DNA of 64,000 nt, from the NCBI RefSeq assembly GCF_030410485.1, contig NZ_JAUHHC010000003.1:372001-436000 (forward strand), in the 5' to 3' direction. A program made the translations under genes and the position numbers. Shown here in pieces: positions 19,290 to 27,656 of the stretch (position 1 is the first letter of the stretch; each line of letters begins with the position of its first letter). The notes under the pieces were generated by a model, which was not told where the DNA came from, ran no database searches, and saw only the letters and a list, made by a program, of their open reading frames with translations. Origin of the DNA: Roseateles violae. GTDB taxonomy: Bacteria; Pseudomonadota; Gammaproteobacteria; Burkholderiales; Burkholderiaceae_C.

Positions 19290-20044
19290 GCACCACGACG
19301 AAGAGACTCGCCCACAAGGTCTGCATCATCACCGGCGCGGCCCAGGGCATCGGCCTTGCCACCGTGCAGAAATTCGCCCGCGAGGGCGCCATCGTCGTCG
19401 TCTGCGACATCAGAGCAGCCGCCGTCGATGACGCCGTCAACGAAGCCTTAAGCCAGGGCGCCGCCGAGGCGACCGGCTTCGTGCTCGACGTGACCCAGCG
19501 CGAGCAGGTCGATGCGATGGCCGCCGCGGTGAAGGAGCGCTTCGGCCGTATCGACGTGCTGGTCAACAACGCCGGCATCACCAAGGATGCGCGCCTGCAG
19601 AAGATGAGCCTGGCGCAGTTCGACGCCGTCATCGACGTCAATCTGCGCGGCGTCTTCCACTGCGCGCAGGCGGTCGCCGACACCATGGTCGCCCAGGGCG
19701 CCGGCGTGATCCTGAATGCCAGCTCGGTGGTCGGCATCTACGGCAATTTCGGCCAGACCAATTACGCGGCCGCCAAGTTCGGCGTGATCGGCTTCACCAA
19801 GACCTGGTCGCGCGAGCTGGGGCCCAAGGGTGTGCGCGTCAATGCGGTCGCGCCGGGCTTTGTCGAGACGCCCATCCTTGCCACCGTGCCCGACAAGGTG
19901 CTGGAGCAGATGCGCGAGCAAGTGCCGCTGCGCCGCCTGGGCCGCGCCGAGGAGATCGCCAATGTCTATGCCTTCCTCGCCAGCGATGAATCCAGTTACA
20001 TCAATGGTGCCGTGCTGGAGGTTTCCGGCGGCATGACGGTCTAG
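19286..20044 (+). CDS. SDR oxidoreductase, FabG-like 3-oxoacyl-ACP reductase
   Basis: A short-chain dehydrogenase/reductase of 252 aa. The NAD(P) loop is [12 protein letters not shown] near residue 15, followed by [11 protein letters not shown], the catalytic Ser region [12 protein letters not shown], and [13 protein letters not shown] (Tyr/Lys). The C-terminal [18 protein letters not shown] is typical of FabG-like enzymes. It is translationally coupled to the upstream esterase gene through an ATGA overlap. It is not in a fab cluster, so it may act on other acyl or alcohol substrates; fabG is therefore not assigned. Confidence 0.9.
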   Translation: MSTTTKRLAHKVCIITGAAQGIGLATVQKFAREGAIVVVCDIRAAAVDDAVNEALSQGAAEATGFVLDVTQREQVDAMAAAVKERFGRIDVLVNNAGITKDARLQKMSLAQFDAVIDVNLRGVFHCAQAVADTMVAQGAGVILNASSVVGIYGNFGQTNYAAAKFGVIGFTKTWSRELGPKGVRVNAVAPGFVETPILATVPDKVLEQMREQVPLRRLGRAEEIANVYAFLASDESSYINGAVLEVSGGMTV

Positions 20045-20119
20045 CGGCCACAAGCGCCCGAGAAGAAAAGAGATTGACGACGCGCCACGAAGCGCGCGCA
20101 TTCTGGAGAGAGGCATCCG

Positions 20120-20866
20120 ATGTCCGAGACGAGACCGAAGCAATCGATCGGCGGCAAGCTCGCGCTCGCCCAGGCGGCGGGCGCGCCGGCGGGCCTGCTC
20201 GTCGCGACCTGGGCCGCCAGCGCGATCGCCGTGCTGGCACTGGCCGGCTGGGGCGCGCTGCTGCTGCGGGGCTGGAAGCCCGGCACCGGGCCGGCCTGGC
20301 TGGCCCTGGCCGCCAGCGCCGCGTTGATCCTGCTCGCACCGTTCGGCGCGCTGCGCCGCCAGCAGCTGGAAGCCGAGGCGCGGCGCCGGCATTGCTTCGA
20401 TGCCGACAGCAAGGCGGCCAGCGCCGCCTTCTTCGAGGCGGCCTGCGAGAAGCTGCAGACGCAGCGGCAGCCCTTCGGCCTGATGGTGATCGAGCTGTCG
20501 GGCGCCATGGAGCCCGGCTTCGCGCTCGCCTCGCCAGCCCAACTGGCGGCGCTGCAATGGGCGGCCGGCGTCGCGATCGCCGGCACGCGCGGCAGCGATC
20601 TGGTGGGCCGGCTGCCGGGCTTGCGCCTGGCGGTGCTGCTGGCCGACATCTCAAACCGCGAGCAATTGGCCGTCGTCGTGAACCGCCTGAGCGAGCGGCT
20701 CGATCCGCAGCGCCAGCATGCCGGGCTGCGCGTCTTCATCGGTGCCGCCGTCGCTACGCCGGGCGAGGCGCTGCCGCCATTGCTGGATCGCGCGCTGCGG
20801 CCCTGGAAGGGCGCCAGCAACGTCACCGCCATCGGCGACAATGCCAGCCATGTTTGCCCTGTTTGA
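20120..20866 (+). CDS. Two-TM membrane protein with a degenerate GGDEF-like domain
   Basis: A 248-residue protein. Two hydrophobic helices (about residues 27-53 and 60-76) anchor it in the inner membrane. The rest follows the GGDEF fold: a helix with Arg/Glu-rich lead-in, FGLMVIELSGA as the first strand, GSDLVGRLPGLRLAVLLAD where active enzymes read SDlvaRyGGDEFavLLp, and VFIGAAVATPGEALPPLLDRAL matching the C-terminal strand and helix. The signature is replaced by PGLRL, so it should lack diguanylate cyclase activity. Its end overlaps the RNase start by 17 bp. The GGDEF relation is my own alignment by eye; a ligand-binding or structural role is inference. Confidence 0.7.
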   Translation: MSETRPKQSIGGKLALAQAAGAPAGLLVATWAASAIAVLALAGWGALLLRGWKPGTGPAWLALAASAALILLAPFGALRRQQLEAEARRRHCFDADSKAASAAFFEAACEKLQTQRQPFGLMVIELSGAMEPGFALASPAQLAALQWAAGVAIAGTRGSDLVGRLPGLRLAVLLADISNREQLAVVVNRLSERLDPQRQHAGLRVFIGAAVATPGEALPPLLDRALRPWKGASNVTAIGDNASHVCPV

Positions 20867-22892
20867 TGACGCCGGGAAGTTCCTCGCCGGCCGCGTGATG
20901 TCCGAGGCCGAAAGCTCGCTGCAGATCGAGCTGGAGTCCGGCAAGCGCGTCAAAGTGAAGGCGGCCAATGTGCTGCTGAAGTTCGACAAGCCGGCGCCCG
21001 GCGAATTGATCGCCGAAGCTCAGCGCCTGGCACAGGAGATCGATCTCGATCTGGCCTGGGAGTTCGCGCCCGAGACCGAGTTCGGCTTCGCCGACCTGGC
21101 GCGCGACTATTTCGACGCCAAGGCCAGTACCGCGCACCAGGTGGCCGCGCTGTTCCGCCTGTACGAGGCGCCGCATTACTTCCGCCGCTCGGGCAAGGGC
21201 CTGTTCAAGAAGGCGCCCGAGGAGATCGTCAAGGCCGCCCTGCTGGGCATCGAGCGCAAGCGTCAGCAGGCCTTGCAGATCGAGGCCTGGGCCGAGGAGC
21301 TGGCGGCCGGCCAGTGCCCGCAGCCGATCAAGGACCAGATCTACAAGATCCTGTTCAAGCCGGACAAGAACGGCCCCGAGTACAAGGCGGTCGTCGAGGC
21401 GACGAAGCGCGCGCACAAGGCGCCGCTGGAGCTGCTGCAGGCGGCCGGCGCGATCAGCAGCGCCTACCAGTTCCACTGGAAGCGCTTCCTGTTCGAGAAC
21501 TTCCCCAAGGGCACCGGCTTCCCGGCGCTGACGGCACCCGAGATCAAGGACGAGCTGCCGCTGGCAAATGTGGCCGCCTTCTCGATCGACGATTCGGCCA
21601 CGACCGAGATCGACGATGCGCTGTCGGTGCAGGGTCTGGGCACGGGCACGGTGGTGTTCGGCGTGCACATCGCAGCACCCGGCCTGGCGATCCAGCCCGA
21701 TTCGGCCGTGGACAAGGTGGCGCGCGAGCGCTTCTCGACCGTCTATATGCCGGGCTGGAAGCTGACCATGCTGCCCGACGAGGTAGTGCAGGCCTACACG
21801 CTGATCGCGGGCCGCGACTGCCCGGCGGTGTCCATCTACTTCACGCTCGACGAGGCGACGCTGGAGATCAAGGGCAGCGAGACCCGGCTGGAGCGCGTGC
21901 CGATCAAGAGCAATCTGCGCCACGACAAGCTGGACACGGTAATCACCGAGGCGTCCCTGACCGGCCAGGCGCCGGCCGCCTACGAGTTCGCCGCCGAGCT
22001 GGCCTTCTGCCACCGCTTGGCCAAGGAGCTAAAGGCCAAGCGCGAAGTCGTGCGCGGCAAGCCCGAGACCTTCAACCGGCCGGACTACAACTTCCGCCTC
22101 GACGGTGCCGGCACGAGTGAACCGGACGGCAGCGAAACGGTGGCGATCACGGTGCGCCAGCGCGGCTCGGCGCTGGACCTCATCGTCGCCGAGGCGATGA
22201 TCCTGGCGAACTCGACCTGGGGCGGCTGGCTCCACGAACTGAGCCTGCCCGGCATCTACCGCAGCCAGGCCAGCCTGGCGCCCGGCGTCAAGGTGCGCAT
22301 GGGCACCAAGGCGCTGCCGCATGCGGGCATGGGCGTCGCGCAATACACCTGGGCGACCTCGCCGCTGCGCCGCTATGTGGACCTGGTCAACCAGTGGCAG
22401 ATCATTGCCTGCGCCCGCCACGGCCGCACGGCCGCGCTGGCCGCGCCCTTCAAGCCCAAGGACGCGGCGCTGTTCTCCATCATCTCCGGCTTCGACGCCG
22501 CCTACAGCGCCTACAACGGCTTCCAGAACGGCATCGAGCGCTTCTGGACCCTGCGCCATCTGCAGCAGCAGGACATCAGGGAGCTGACGGCGACGGTGAT
22601 GAAGGACGGCCTGGTGCGCGCCGACACGCTGCCGCTGGTCTTCAAGGCCCTGGGCTGCGAGCCGCTGCCGCGCGGCACGCATGTGAAGGTGCGCATCACC
22701 GGCATCGACGAGATGACGCTGGACCTGCATGCCAATCTGATCGAACGCCTGGACGAGGTCGCGCAGCAAGCGGCCGACGAGGAAGAAGACGAGGACGAGG
22801 TGGGCAGCGGCCCGCTGACCCTGGCCATCGACGTCGGCGCCGAGGGCGACGATGGCGGCAGCGCCAAGGGCGAGGAAGCGGCCGCGAACTGA
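20850..22892 (+). CDS. RNase II/R-family (RNB domain) 3'-5' exoribonuclease
   Basis: A 680-residue RNB exoribonuclease. The catalytic acidic cluster is FSIDDSATTEIDDALSV near residue 245, followed by HIAAPGLAI and the mid-domain ERFSTVYMPGWKLTMLP. The C-terminal ATSPLRRYVDLVNQW is typical. An acidic Glu/Asp-rich tail ends the protein. The ATG at 20850 (MFALFDD) overlaps the degenerate-GGDEF gene, implying coupled translation. The length and lack of a basic C-terminus make it closer to an RNase II-like subgroup than to RNase R, so no symbol is given. Confidence 0.92.
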   Translation: MFALFDDAGKFLAGRVMSEAESSLQIELESGKRVKVKAANVLLKFDKPAPGELIAEAQRLAQEIDLDLAWEFAPETEFGFADLARDYFDAKASTAHQVAALFRLYEAPHYFRRSGKGLFKKAPEEIVKAALLGIERKRQQALQIEAWAEELAAGQCPQPIKDQIYKILFKPDKNGPEYKAVVEATKRAHKAPLELLQAAGAISSAYQFHWKRFLFENFPKGTGFPALTAPEIKDELPLANVAAFSIDDSATTEIDDALSVQGLGTGTVVFGVHIAAPGLAIQPDSAVDKVARERFSTVYMPGWKLTMLPDEVVQAYTLIAGRDCPAVSIYFTLDEATLEIKGSETRLERVPIKSNLRHDKLDTVITEASLTGQAPAAYEFAAELAFCHRLAKELKAKREVVRGKPETFNRPDYNFRLDGAGTSEPDGSETVAITVRQRGSALDLIVAEAMILANSTWGGWLHELSLPGIYRSQASLAPGVKVRMGTKALPHAGMGVAQYTWATSPLRRYVDLVNQWQIIACARHGRTAALAAPFKPKDAALFSIISGFDAAYSAYNGFQNGIERFWTLRHLQQQDIRELTATVMKDGLVRADTLPLVFKALGCEPLPRGTHVKVRITGIDEMTLDLHANLIERLDEVAQQAADEEEDEDEVGSGPLTLAIDVGAEGDDGGSAKGEEAAAN

Positions 22893-22894
22893 CG

Positions 22895-23752
22895 ATGCAT
22901 CGCCTCCGGCTCTCCGCTCTCCAGGCCGCGCTGCTGTTCTCGCTGGCCCTGCACGGGGGCCTGCTGACCCTGCGCTTCGCCGACCCGGAGCGCTTCAACC
23001 GGATCTTCGAGGACACGCCGCTGGAGGTGGTGCTGGTCAACAGCCGCTCGCGCGAGGCGCCGCTCAAGGCACAGGCGCTGGCGCAGGCGAACCTGAGCGG
23101 CGGCGGCGAGGCCGAGCGGGGGCGGGCGACTTCGCCGCTGCCGCCGTCCAAGCTGCTGGAGCTTGGCGAGGCGAACGAGGTCCAGCATGCGCAGATCACC
23201 GAGTTGCAGCAGCAGCAGCAGCAGCTGCTGGCCCAGGTGCGGCGCGAGCTGGCGGCCCTGCCGCCGCCGGACCCCAAGCGCGACAAGGGCTCGGCCCGGG
23301 CGCGCGAGCAGGCCGAGAAGCGCCGCCAGCTGATCCAGCTGCTGGCCGCGATCGAGAAGCGGGTCAACGAGGAAAACGCGCGGCCGAAGAAGAAGTACGT
23401 CAGCCCGGCCACGCGCGAGGTCGTCTACGCGCAGTACTACGACAATCTGCGCCACAAGGTGGAGGAGCGCGGCACGCGCGACTTTCCGCAGCACAATGGC
23501 CGCAAGCTGTACGGCGAGCTGACGATGAACATCCATGTGGACCAGCGCGGCCGCGTGATCGAGACCGAGATCATGGCCGGCTCCGGCAACAAGAACCTGG
23601 ACCGCCGCGCCGAGGCCATCGTGCGCGCGGCGTCGCCCTTCGGCCCCTTCAGCGCCGCAATGCGCCAGGGCGCCGAGGTGCTGGTGATCAGCTCGCGCTT
23701 CCGCTTCACCCGCGAGGACGGCCTCGAAACCACCCTGTCCGCCCAGCCATGA
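22895..23752 (+). CDS. TonB-family energy transducer
   Basis: A 285-residue protein with a single N-terminal membrane helix (about residues 8-26). A Gln/Glu/Ala-rich periplasmic linker includes a run of five glutamines, and a C-terminal TonB domain follows (KLYGELTMNIHVDQRGRVIETEIMAGSG through ASPFGPFSAAMR). Such proteins couple the proton-motive force to outer-membrane receptors or have envelope-stability roles. No exbB/exbD or receptor gene is nearby, so the partner is unknown. The ATG follows the RNase stop by 2 bp, and its stop overlaps the aroE start. Confidence 0.9.
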   Translation: MHRLRLSALQAALLFSLALHGGLLTLRFADPERFNRIFEDTPLEVVLVNSRSREAPLKAQALAQANLSGGGEAERGRATSPLPPSKLLELGEANEVQHAQITELQQQQQQLLAQVRRELAALPPPDPKRDKGSARAREQAEKRRQLIQLLAAIEKRVNEENARPKKKYVSPATREVVYAQYYDNLRHKVEERGTRDFPQHNGRKLYGELTMNIHVDQRGRVIETEIMAGSGNKNLDRRAEAIVRAASPFGPFSAAMRQGAEVLVISSRFRFTREDGLETTLSAQP

Positions 23753-24603
23753 ATGCCACCGTTCCCGATCGCTATGTCGTCGCCGGCAATCCGGTCGCGC
23801 ACAGCCGCTCACCCGAGATTCACGCGATGTTTGCCACCCAGACCGGCGAGAGCCTGGTCTACGAGCGCCTGCTGTGCCCGCTGGACGGCTTCGAGACCAG
23901 CCTGCGCAGCTTTGTCGCCGCTGGCGGGCGCGGCTGCAATATCACCGTGCCCTTCAAGTTCGAGGCGCATGCGCTGGCGCGCCGCCTGTCGCCGCGCGCG
24001 CAACTGGCCGGCGCCTGCAATGTGCTGCGCTTCGACGGTGCCGACGATTGGTTCGGCGACAACAGCGATGGCATCGGCCTGGCACGCGATATCGAGCGCA
24101 ACGCCGGGTGGCCGCTGCAGGGCCGGCGCCTGCTGCTGCTCGGTGCGGGCGGGGCGGCCGCCGGCGTGCTGGGCAGCCTGATCGAGGGCCGGCCGGCCGA
24201 GATCGTGCTGGCCAACCGCAGCGTCGACAAGGCGCGGGCGCTGGTCGACAGCCACGCCGCCTTTGCCGCCGAGCATGGCGTGCGCCTTCGCGCCAGCGCA
24301 CTGGACGAGACCGGCGACGGCTTCGACATCCTGGTCAATGGCACCAGCGCCAGCCTGGCCGGCGCCGCCGTGCCGGTGCCGCCGCAGGTGCTGCGGCCGG
24401 GCGCGCTGGCGCTGGACATGATGTACGGCCCGGCCGCCCAGCGCTTTCTGGAATGGGCCGCCGCCCATGGCTTCGAGGGCCGCGACGGCCTGGGCATGCT
24501 GGTTGAGCAGGCGGCCGAGGCCTTTTATCTCTGGCGAGGCCGGCGCCCGGACAGCGCGCCGGTGCTGGCCACGCTGCGCGAGCGCATCGCGGCGGCAAAG
24601 TAG
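23749..24603 (+). CDS. aroE: Shikimate dehydrogenase AroE
   Basis: An NADP-dependent enzyme of aromatic amino acid synthesis, reducing 3-dehydroshikimate (284 aa). The substrate-binding segment is AGNPVAHSRSPEIH near residue 12, the catalytic Lys lies in NITVPFKFEA, and the nucleotide loop is LLLGAGGAAAGVLG near residue 128. DMMYGPAAQRFL and the final GLGMLVEQAAEAF are conserved in AroE. The start codon overlaps the tonB stop (ATGA). The next pathway-related gene, aroQ, is about 2 kb downstream in a separate unit. Confidence 0.96.
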   Translation: MNATVPDRYVVAGNPVAHSRSPEIHAMFATQTGESLVYERLLCPLDGFETSLRSFVAAGGRGCNITVPFKFEAHALARRLSPRAQLAGACNVLRFDGADDWFGDNSDGIGLARDIERNAGWPLQGRRLLLLGAGGAAAGVLGSLIEGRPAEIVLANRSVDKARALVDSHAAFAAEHGVRLRASALDETGDGFDILVNGTSASLAGAAVPVPPQVLRPGALALDMMYGPAAQRFLEWAAAHGFEGRDGLGMLVEQAAEAFYLWRGRRPDSAPVLATLRERIAAAK

Positions 24604-24609
24604 CGCACC

Positions 24610-25350
24610 ATGGCAAGCAAACTGCTGCGGCTGCTGATCCTGCTGCTGCTGGGCCTGCTGGCGCTGCAGCTGTACTTCGCTGCTCGCATCGCGCTGATGA
24701 ATCTGCTGGCGCCGCAATCGACCAGCTTCCAACGGTCTGAGATCTGGCGTCTGGCGACGGAGAAGGGCCGGATCGCCTGGAGCCAGCAATGGGTGGACGA
24801 GGAGCGCCTGTCCCGCAATCTGCAGCGCGCGGTAATCGCCAGCGAGGACGCCGGCTTTGCCGACCATGGCGGCGTCGACTGGGACGCGCTGGAGAAGGCC
24901 TGGGAGAAGAACCAGAAAGCCGAGGCTCGCGCCGAGAAGCTGGCCGTCAATCTGCGGCCGGGCCGCCCGGCGCCGACGGCCAAGATCGTCGGCGGCTCGA
25001 CGATCACGCAGCAACTGGCGAAGAACCTCTTCCTCAGCGGCGAGCGCAATCTGCTGCGCAAGGGCCAGGAGTTCGCGCTGACCTTCATGCTGGAGGCGCT
25101 GCTGGACAAGCGCCGCATCCTGGAGATCTATCTGAACAATGTCGAATGGGGCGAGGGCTTGTTCGGCGCCCAGGCGGCCGCACGCCACTACTTTCATACC
25201 GATGCGGCCCGGCTGTCGCCGAACCAGGCGGCGCGGCTGGCGGTGATGCTGCCGGCCCCGAAGCGCTTCGAGAAGCGGCCGGCCTCGTCCTATGTGCTGG
25301 CGCGCGCCGGCACGATAGAAGCGCGCATGGGGGCCGTCGAGTTGCCATGA
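24610..25350 (+). CDS. mtgA: Monofunctional peptidoglycan glycosyltransferase MtgA
   Basis: A GT51 glycosyltransferase (246 aa) that polymerises lipid II. One N-terminal membrane helix (about residues 5-25) anchors it. The donor-site glutamate is in ASEDAGFADHGGVDW near residue 80. GGSTITQQLAKNLFLS and RKGQEFALTFMLEALLDKRR are the second and third conserved blocks, and EIYLNNVEWG the fourth. There is no penicillin-binding transpeptidase domain. It starts 6 bp after aroE and overlaps the next gene by four bases. Confidence 0.96.
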   Translation: MASKLLRLLILLLLGLLALQLYFAARIALMNLLAPQSTSFQRSEIWRLATEKGRIAWSQQWVDEERLSRNLQRAVIASEDAGFADHGGVDWDALEKAWEKNQKAEARAEKLAVNLRPGRPAPTAKIVGGSTITQQLAKNLFLSGERNLLRKGQEFALTFMLEALLDKRRILEIYLNNVEWGEGLFGAQAAARHYFHTDAARLSPNQAARLAVMLPAPKRFEKRPASSYVLARAGTIEARMGAVELP

Positions 25351-25961
25351 TGGACGACCACAATCAGCTCAGCCGCGAAATCGCCGCCACGGCCGCCCGC
25401 CTGGTGGTGGAGGAAGGACTTGAGTACGGCCCGGCCAAGCAGCGCGCGCTGAAGCAGCTGGGCTTGCCGCGCCGCACCGCCCTGCCCGGCAACGACGAGC
25501 TTGAGGACGAGGTACGCGACTATCTGGCGCTGTTCTGCGCCGACACCCAGCCGGGCGAGCTGGCCGCGCTGCGCGAGCTGGCCGCCGTCTGGATGGAGCG
25601 GCTGGCCGAGTTCCGCCCGCATCTGAGCGGCGCGGTCTGGCGCGGCACGGCGACCCGGCTGTCTAATATCCATCTGCAATTGTTCTGCGACGACGGCAAG
25701 GCGGCCGAGATCGCGCTGATCAACCAGGGTATCGACTACGAGGTCGGCGCCACCACCGGCCCGCGCGGCCGCGAGGTCGATGTGCTGAGCCTGGCCGCGC
25801 CCTGCCGCGCGCTGAACGAGCGGGTGACCTTGCACCTGAGCATTCTCGATTTCGATGATTTGCGCGGTGCGCTGAAACCGGATGCGCGCGGCCGCAGCGA
25901 GCGCGGGAATCTGGCGGCGCTGCGCCAGCTGATAGAGAAAGAGGACGGCGAACCGATATGA
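25347..25961 (+). CDS. Conserved hypothetical protein of unknown function
   Basis: A 204-residue soluble protein that I recognise only as a frequent Burkholderiales neighbour of mtgA. Relatives are sometimes labelled a muramate-alanine ligase, but it has no Mur-ligase ATP loop, so that label is not supported. Its N-terminal 45 residues (REIAATAARLVVEEG, YGPAKQRAL) look like a helical domain. The C-terminal half has conserved-looking acidic segments (LFCDDGKAAEIALINQGIDYE and LSILDFDDLRGAL). The start overlaps the mtgA stop and the end overlaps the tlpA-like start, both by four bases. Confidence 0.8.
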   Translation: MMDDHNQLSREIAATAARLVVEEGLEYGPAKQRALKQLGLPRRTALPGNDELEDEVRDYLALFCADTQPGELAALRELAAVWMERLAEFRPHLSGAVWRGTATRLSNIHLQLFCDDGKAAEIALINQGIDYEVGATTGPRGREVDVLSLAAPCRALNERVTLHLSILDFDDLRGALKPDARGRSERGNLAALRQLIEKEDGEPI

Positions 25962-26512
25962 GCGATCAAGATTCCAGCAGCCGGCGGCGCTGGCTGATCG
26001 GCGCCGCCGGCGTCGCGGCCGCCGGACTCGGCGCGGGCCTGGCCTGGCGCCAGCAGCAAGGTCGGCAAGCACCGCTCGCAGCAAGCCCCCCCGGCGCCGA
26101 GACCTTTTGGTCCTCCCGTTTCGAGAAGCCCGAGGGTGGTGAGTTGCGCGCCGCCGATCTGCGCGGCGAACCGCTGCTGCTCAATTTCTGGGCGACCTGG
26201 TGCACGCCCTGCGTCAAGGAGTTGCCGGAGCTGGCGCGCTTCCAGCAGGAGTTCCGCTCCGCCGGCTGGCAGGTGCTGGGCCTGGCCGTCGACACGCCCG
26301 AGCCGGTGCGCGAGTTCCTGCGCAAGCTGCCGCTGGACTTTCCGACGGCGCTGGCGGGATTGACGGGCACCAGCCTCGCTCGCACACTCGGCAACGCCCA
26401 GGGCGGCCTGCCCTTCAGCGTCGCTTTCGACCGCAGCGGCGCCCAGATCTGGCAAAAGTTGGGACCGACGGAGCTGCCAGAACTGCGAGAACTGGCGGCA
26501 AGAGTCGGCTGA
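25958..26512 (+). CDS. TlpA-family membrane-anchored thiol-disulfide oxidoreductase
   Basis: A 184-residue thioredoxin-fold protein facing the periplasm. It begins with a basic region SSRRRWLIGAAGVAAAGLGAG that could act as a twin-arginine-like signal or an uncleaved anchor. The redox motif is WATWCTPCVKELPE (Cys-Thr-Pro-Cys) near residue 85, followed by VLGLAVDTPEPVREF and a cis-Pro region GLPFSVAFDRSG. Relatives serve cytochrome maturation or general disulfide reduction. It closes the aroE-mtgA run, overlapping the hypothetical gene by four bases. Confidence 0.9.
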   Translation: MSDQDSSSRRRWLIGAAGVAAAGLGAGLAWRQQQGRQAPLAASPPGAETFWSSRFEKPEGGELRAADLRGEPLLLNFWATWCTPCVKELPELARFQQEFRSAGWQVLGLAVDTPEPVREFLRKLPLDFPTALAGLTGTSLARTLGNAQGGLPFSVAFDRSGAQIWQKLGPTELPELRELAARVG

Positions 26513-26555
26513 GCTCCAGCAAGGCCGTCCTAAAACAGGCTTTTCTAATTTTTTA

Positions 26556-26625
26556 AGGGTGCTGCGTCGATCGGCCACTAAAAAGCGTAAAGTTCAGCCT
26601 TTTCCGCTTCTAGTGTTCACACCCT
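26556..26625 (+). promoter_or_regulatory. AT-rich leader with nested inverted repeats upstream of aroQ
   Basis: The 144-bp gap before aroQ is strikingly AT-rich for this genome. An outer 6-bp pair AGGGTG/CACCCT (26556-26561 and 26620-26625) encloses an inner hairpin: AAGCG-T-AAAG, loop TTCAGC, CTTT-TC-CGCTT (26583-26609). No U-tract follows, so it is not a terminator. It may be a promoter region, an operator, or a leader RNA structure for the aroQ-accBC genes. Confidence 0.4.
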
Positions 26626-26656
26626 AAACGCCCTGCCGCGGCGCAAGCCCTCGACG

Positions 26657-27100
26657 ATGCAGATTCTTGTCCTTCACGGCCCCAACCTCAATCTTCTCGG
26701 CAGCCGGGAGCCTGAGGTCTATGGCTCGCAGACTTTGGCACAGATCGATGCAGATTTGGCTGAAATAGCGGCCGAAGCCGGTGTGGCCTTGGAATCGTTC
26801 CAAAGCAACCATGAAGGCGCGCTGATCGACCGGATTCAGGCGGCTCGCCAAGATGGCTGCCGCTTCATCATCATCAATCCAGCCGCCTACACACATACCA
26901 GTGTCGCGATCCGCGATGCACTGGCGGCGGTGGCCCTGCCCTTTGTCGAAGTCCACCTGTCCAATATCCACAAGCGCGAGGCGTTCCGACAGCACAGCTA
27001 CCTCTCCCCGCTGGCCGAGGGCGTGATCTGCGGGCTGGGCGCTCAGGGCTACCGGCTGGCCTTGAGCTATGCGCTCGACAAGCTGCGTCGGCCGGCCTGA
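26657..27100 (+). CDS. aroQ: Type II 3-dehydroquinate dehydratase AroQ
   Basis: A small (147 aa) dodecameric-type dehydroquinase of the shikimate pathway. [20 protein letters not shown] contains the conserved N-terminal Asn and the lid Arg/Tyr. [16 protein letters not shown] and [20 protein letters not shown] carry the active-site Asn, His and Arg residues, with [11 protein letters not shown] at the end. It leads the unit aroQ-accB-accC, an order common in proteobacteria. Confidence 0.97.
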   Translation: MQILVLHGPNLNLLGSREPEVYGSQTLAQIDADLAEIAAEAGVALESFQSNHEGALIDRIQAARQDGCRFIIINPAAYTHTSVAIRDALAAVALPFVEVHLSNIHKREAFRQHSYLSPLAEGVICGLGAQGYRLALSYALDKLRRPA

Positions 27101-27116
27101 CAAACAAGAAAAGCGA

Positions 27117-27137
27117 GCGTCCGGCACGAGCGGACGC
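27117..27137 (+). repeat. Hairpin between aroQ and accB
   Basis: GCGTCCG and CGGACGC form a perfect 7-bp stem with a 7-nt loop in the 79-bp aroQ-accB gap. No T-tract follows, so it is more likely a processing or leader structure than a terminator. Confidence 0.4.
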
Positions 27138-27179
27138 CGACATCCCAAAACAGAAAACCAATTCCGTTGGAGAAAACAT

Positions 27180-27647
27180 ATGGATCTGCGCAAGCTCAAG
27201 ACCCTGATCGACCTGGTGTCCGAGTCGAACATTTCCGAACTTGAGATCACCGAGGCCGATGGCAAGGTGCGCATCGTGAAGTCGGACGGCGCGGTCGCCG
27301 TGCCGATGATGGCGATGCCGGCCGTCGCGCCGGTCGCCGCACCGGTGGCCGTGCCGGCCGCCCAGGCCGCCGCTCCGGCAGCCGTTGCCGCGCCTGCCCC
27401 GGCCGTCGAGACCGGCCATATCGTCAAGTCGCCGATGGTCGGCACCTTCTACCGCGCGTCCAGCCCGAACGCCAAGGCCTTTGCCGAGGTCGGCCAGACG
27501 ATCAAGGAAGGCGAGCCGATCTGCATCATCGAGGCGATGAAGATCATGAACGAGATCGATGCCGACAAGAGCGGCACGATCACCAAGATCCTGGTCGAGA
27601 ACGGCCAGCCGGTCGAATTCGGTCAAGCCCTGTTCGTGATCGAGTAA
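27180..27647 (+). CDS. accB: Biotin carboxyl carrier protein of acetyl-CoA carboxylase
   Basis: BCCP subunit of acetyl-CoA carboxylase (155 aa), carrying biotin between AccC and the carboxyltransferase. The N-terminal region [18 protein letters not shown] and [15 protein letters not shown] is typical. An Ala/Pro/Val-rich flexible linker (about residues 40-78) precedes the biotinyl domain, which has [14 protein letters not shown] and the biotinylated Lys in [13 protein letters not shown] 7-8 nt before the ATG at 27180 fixes the start. It is followed by accC after 9 bp. Confidence 0.97.
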   Translation: MDLRKLKTLIDLVSESNISELEITEADGKVRIVKSDGAVAVPMMAMPAVAPVAAPVAVPAAQAAAPAAVAAPAPAVETGHIVKSPMVGTFYRASSPNAKAFAEVGQTIKEGEPICIIEAMKIMNEIDADKSGTITKILVENGQPVEFGQALFVIE

Positions 27648-27656
27648 GGCTCGGCC

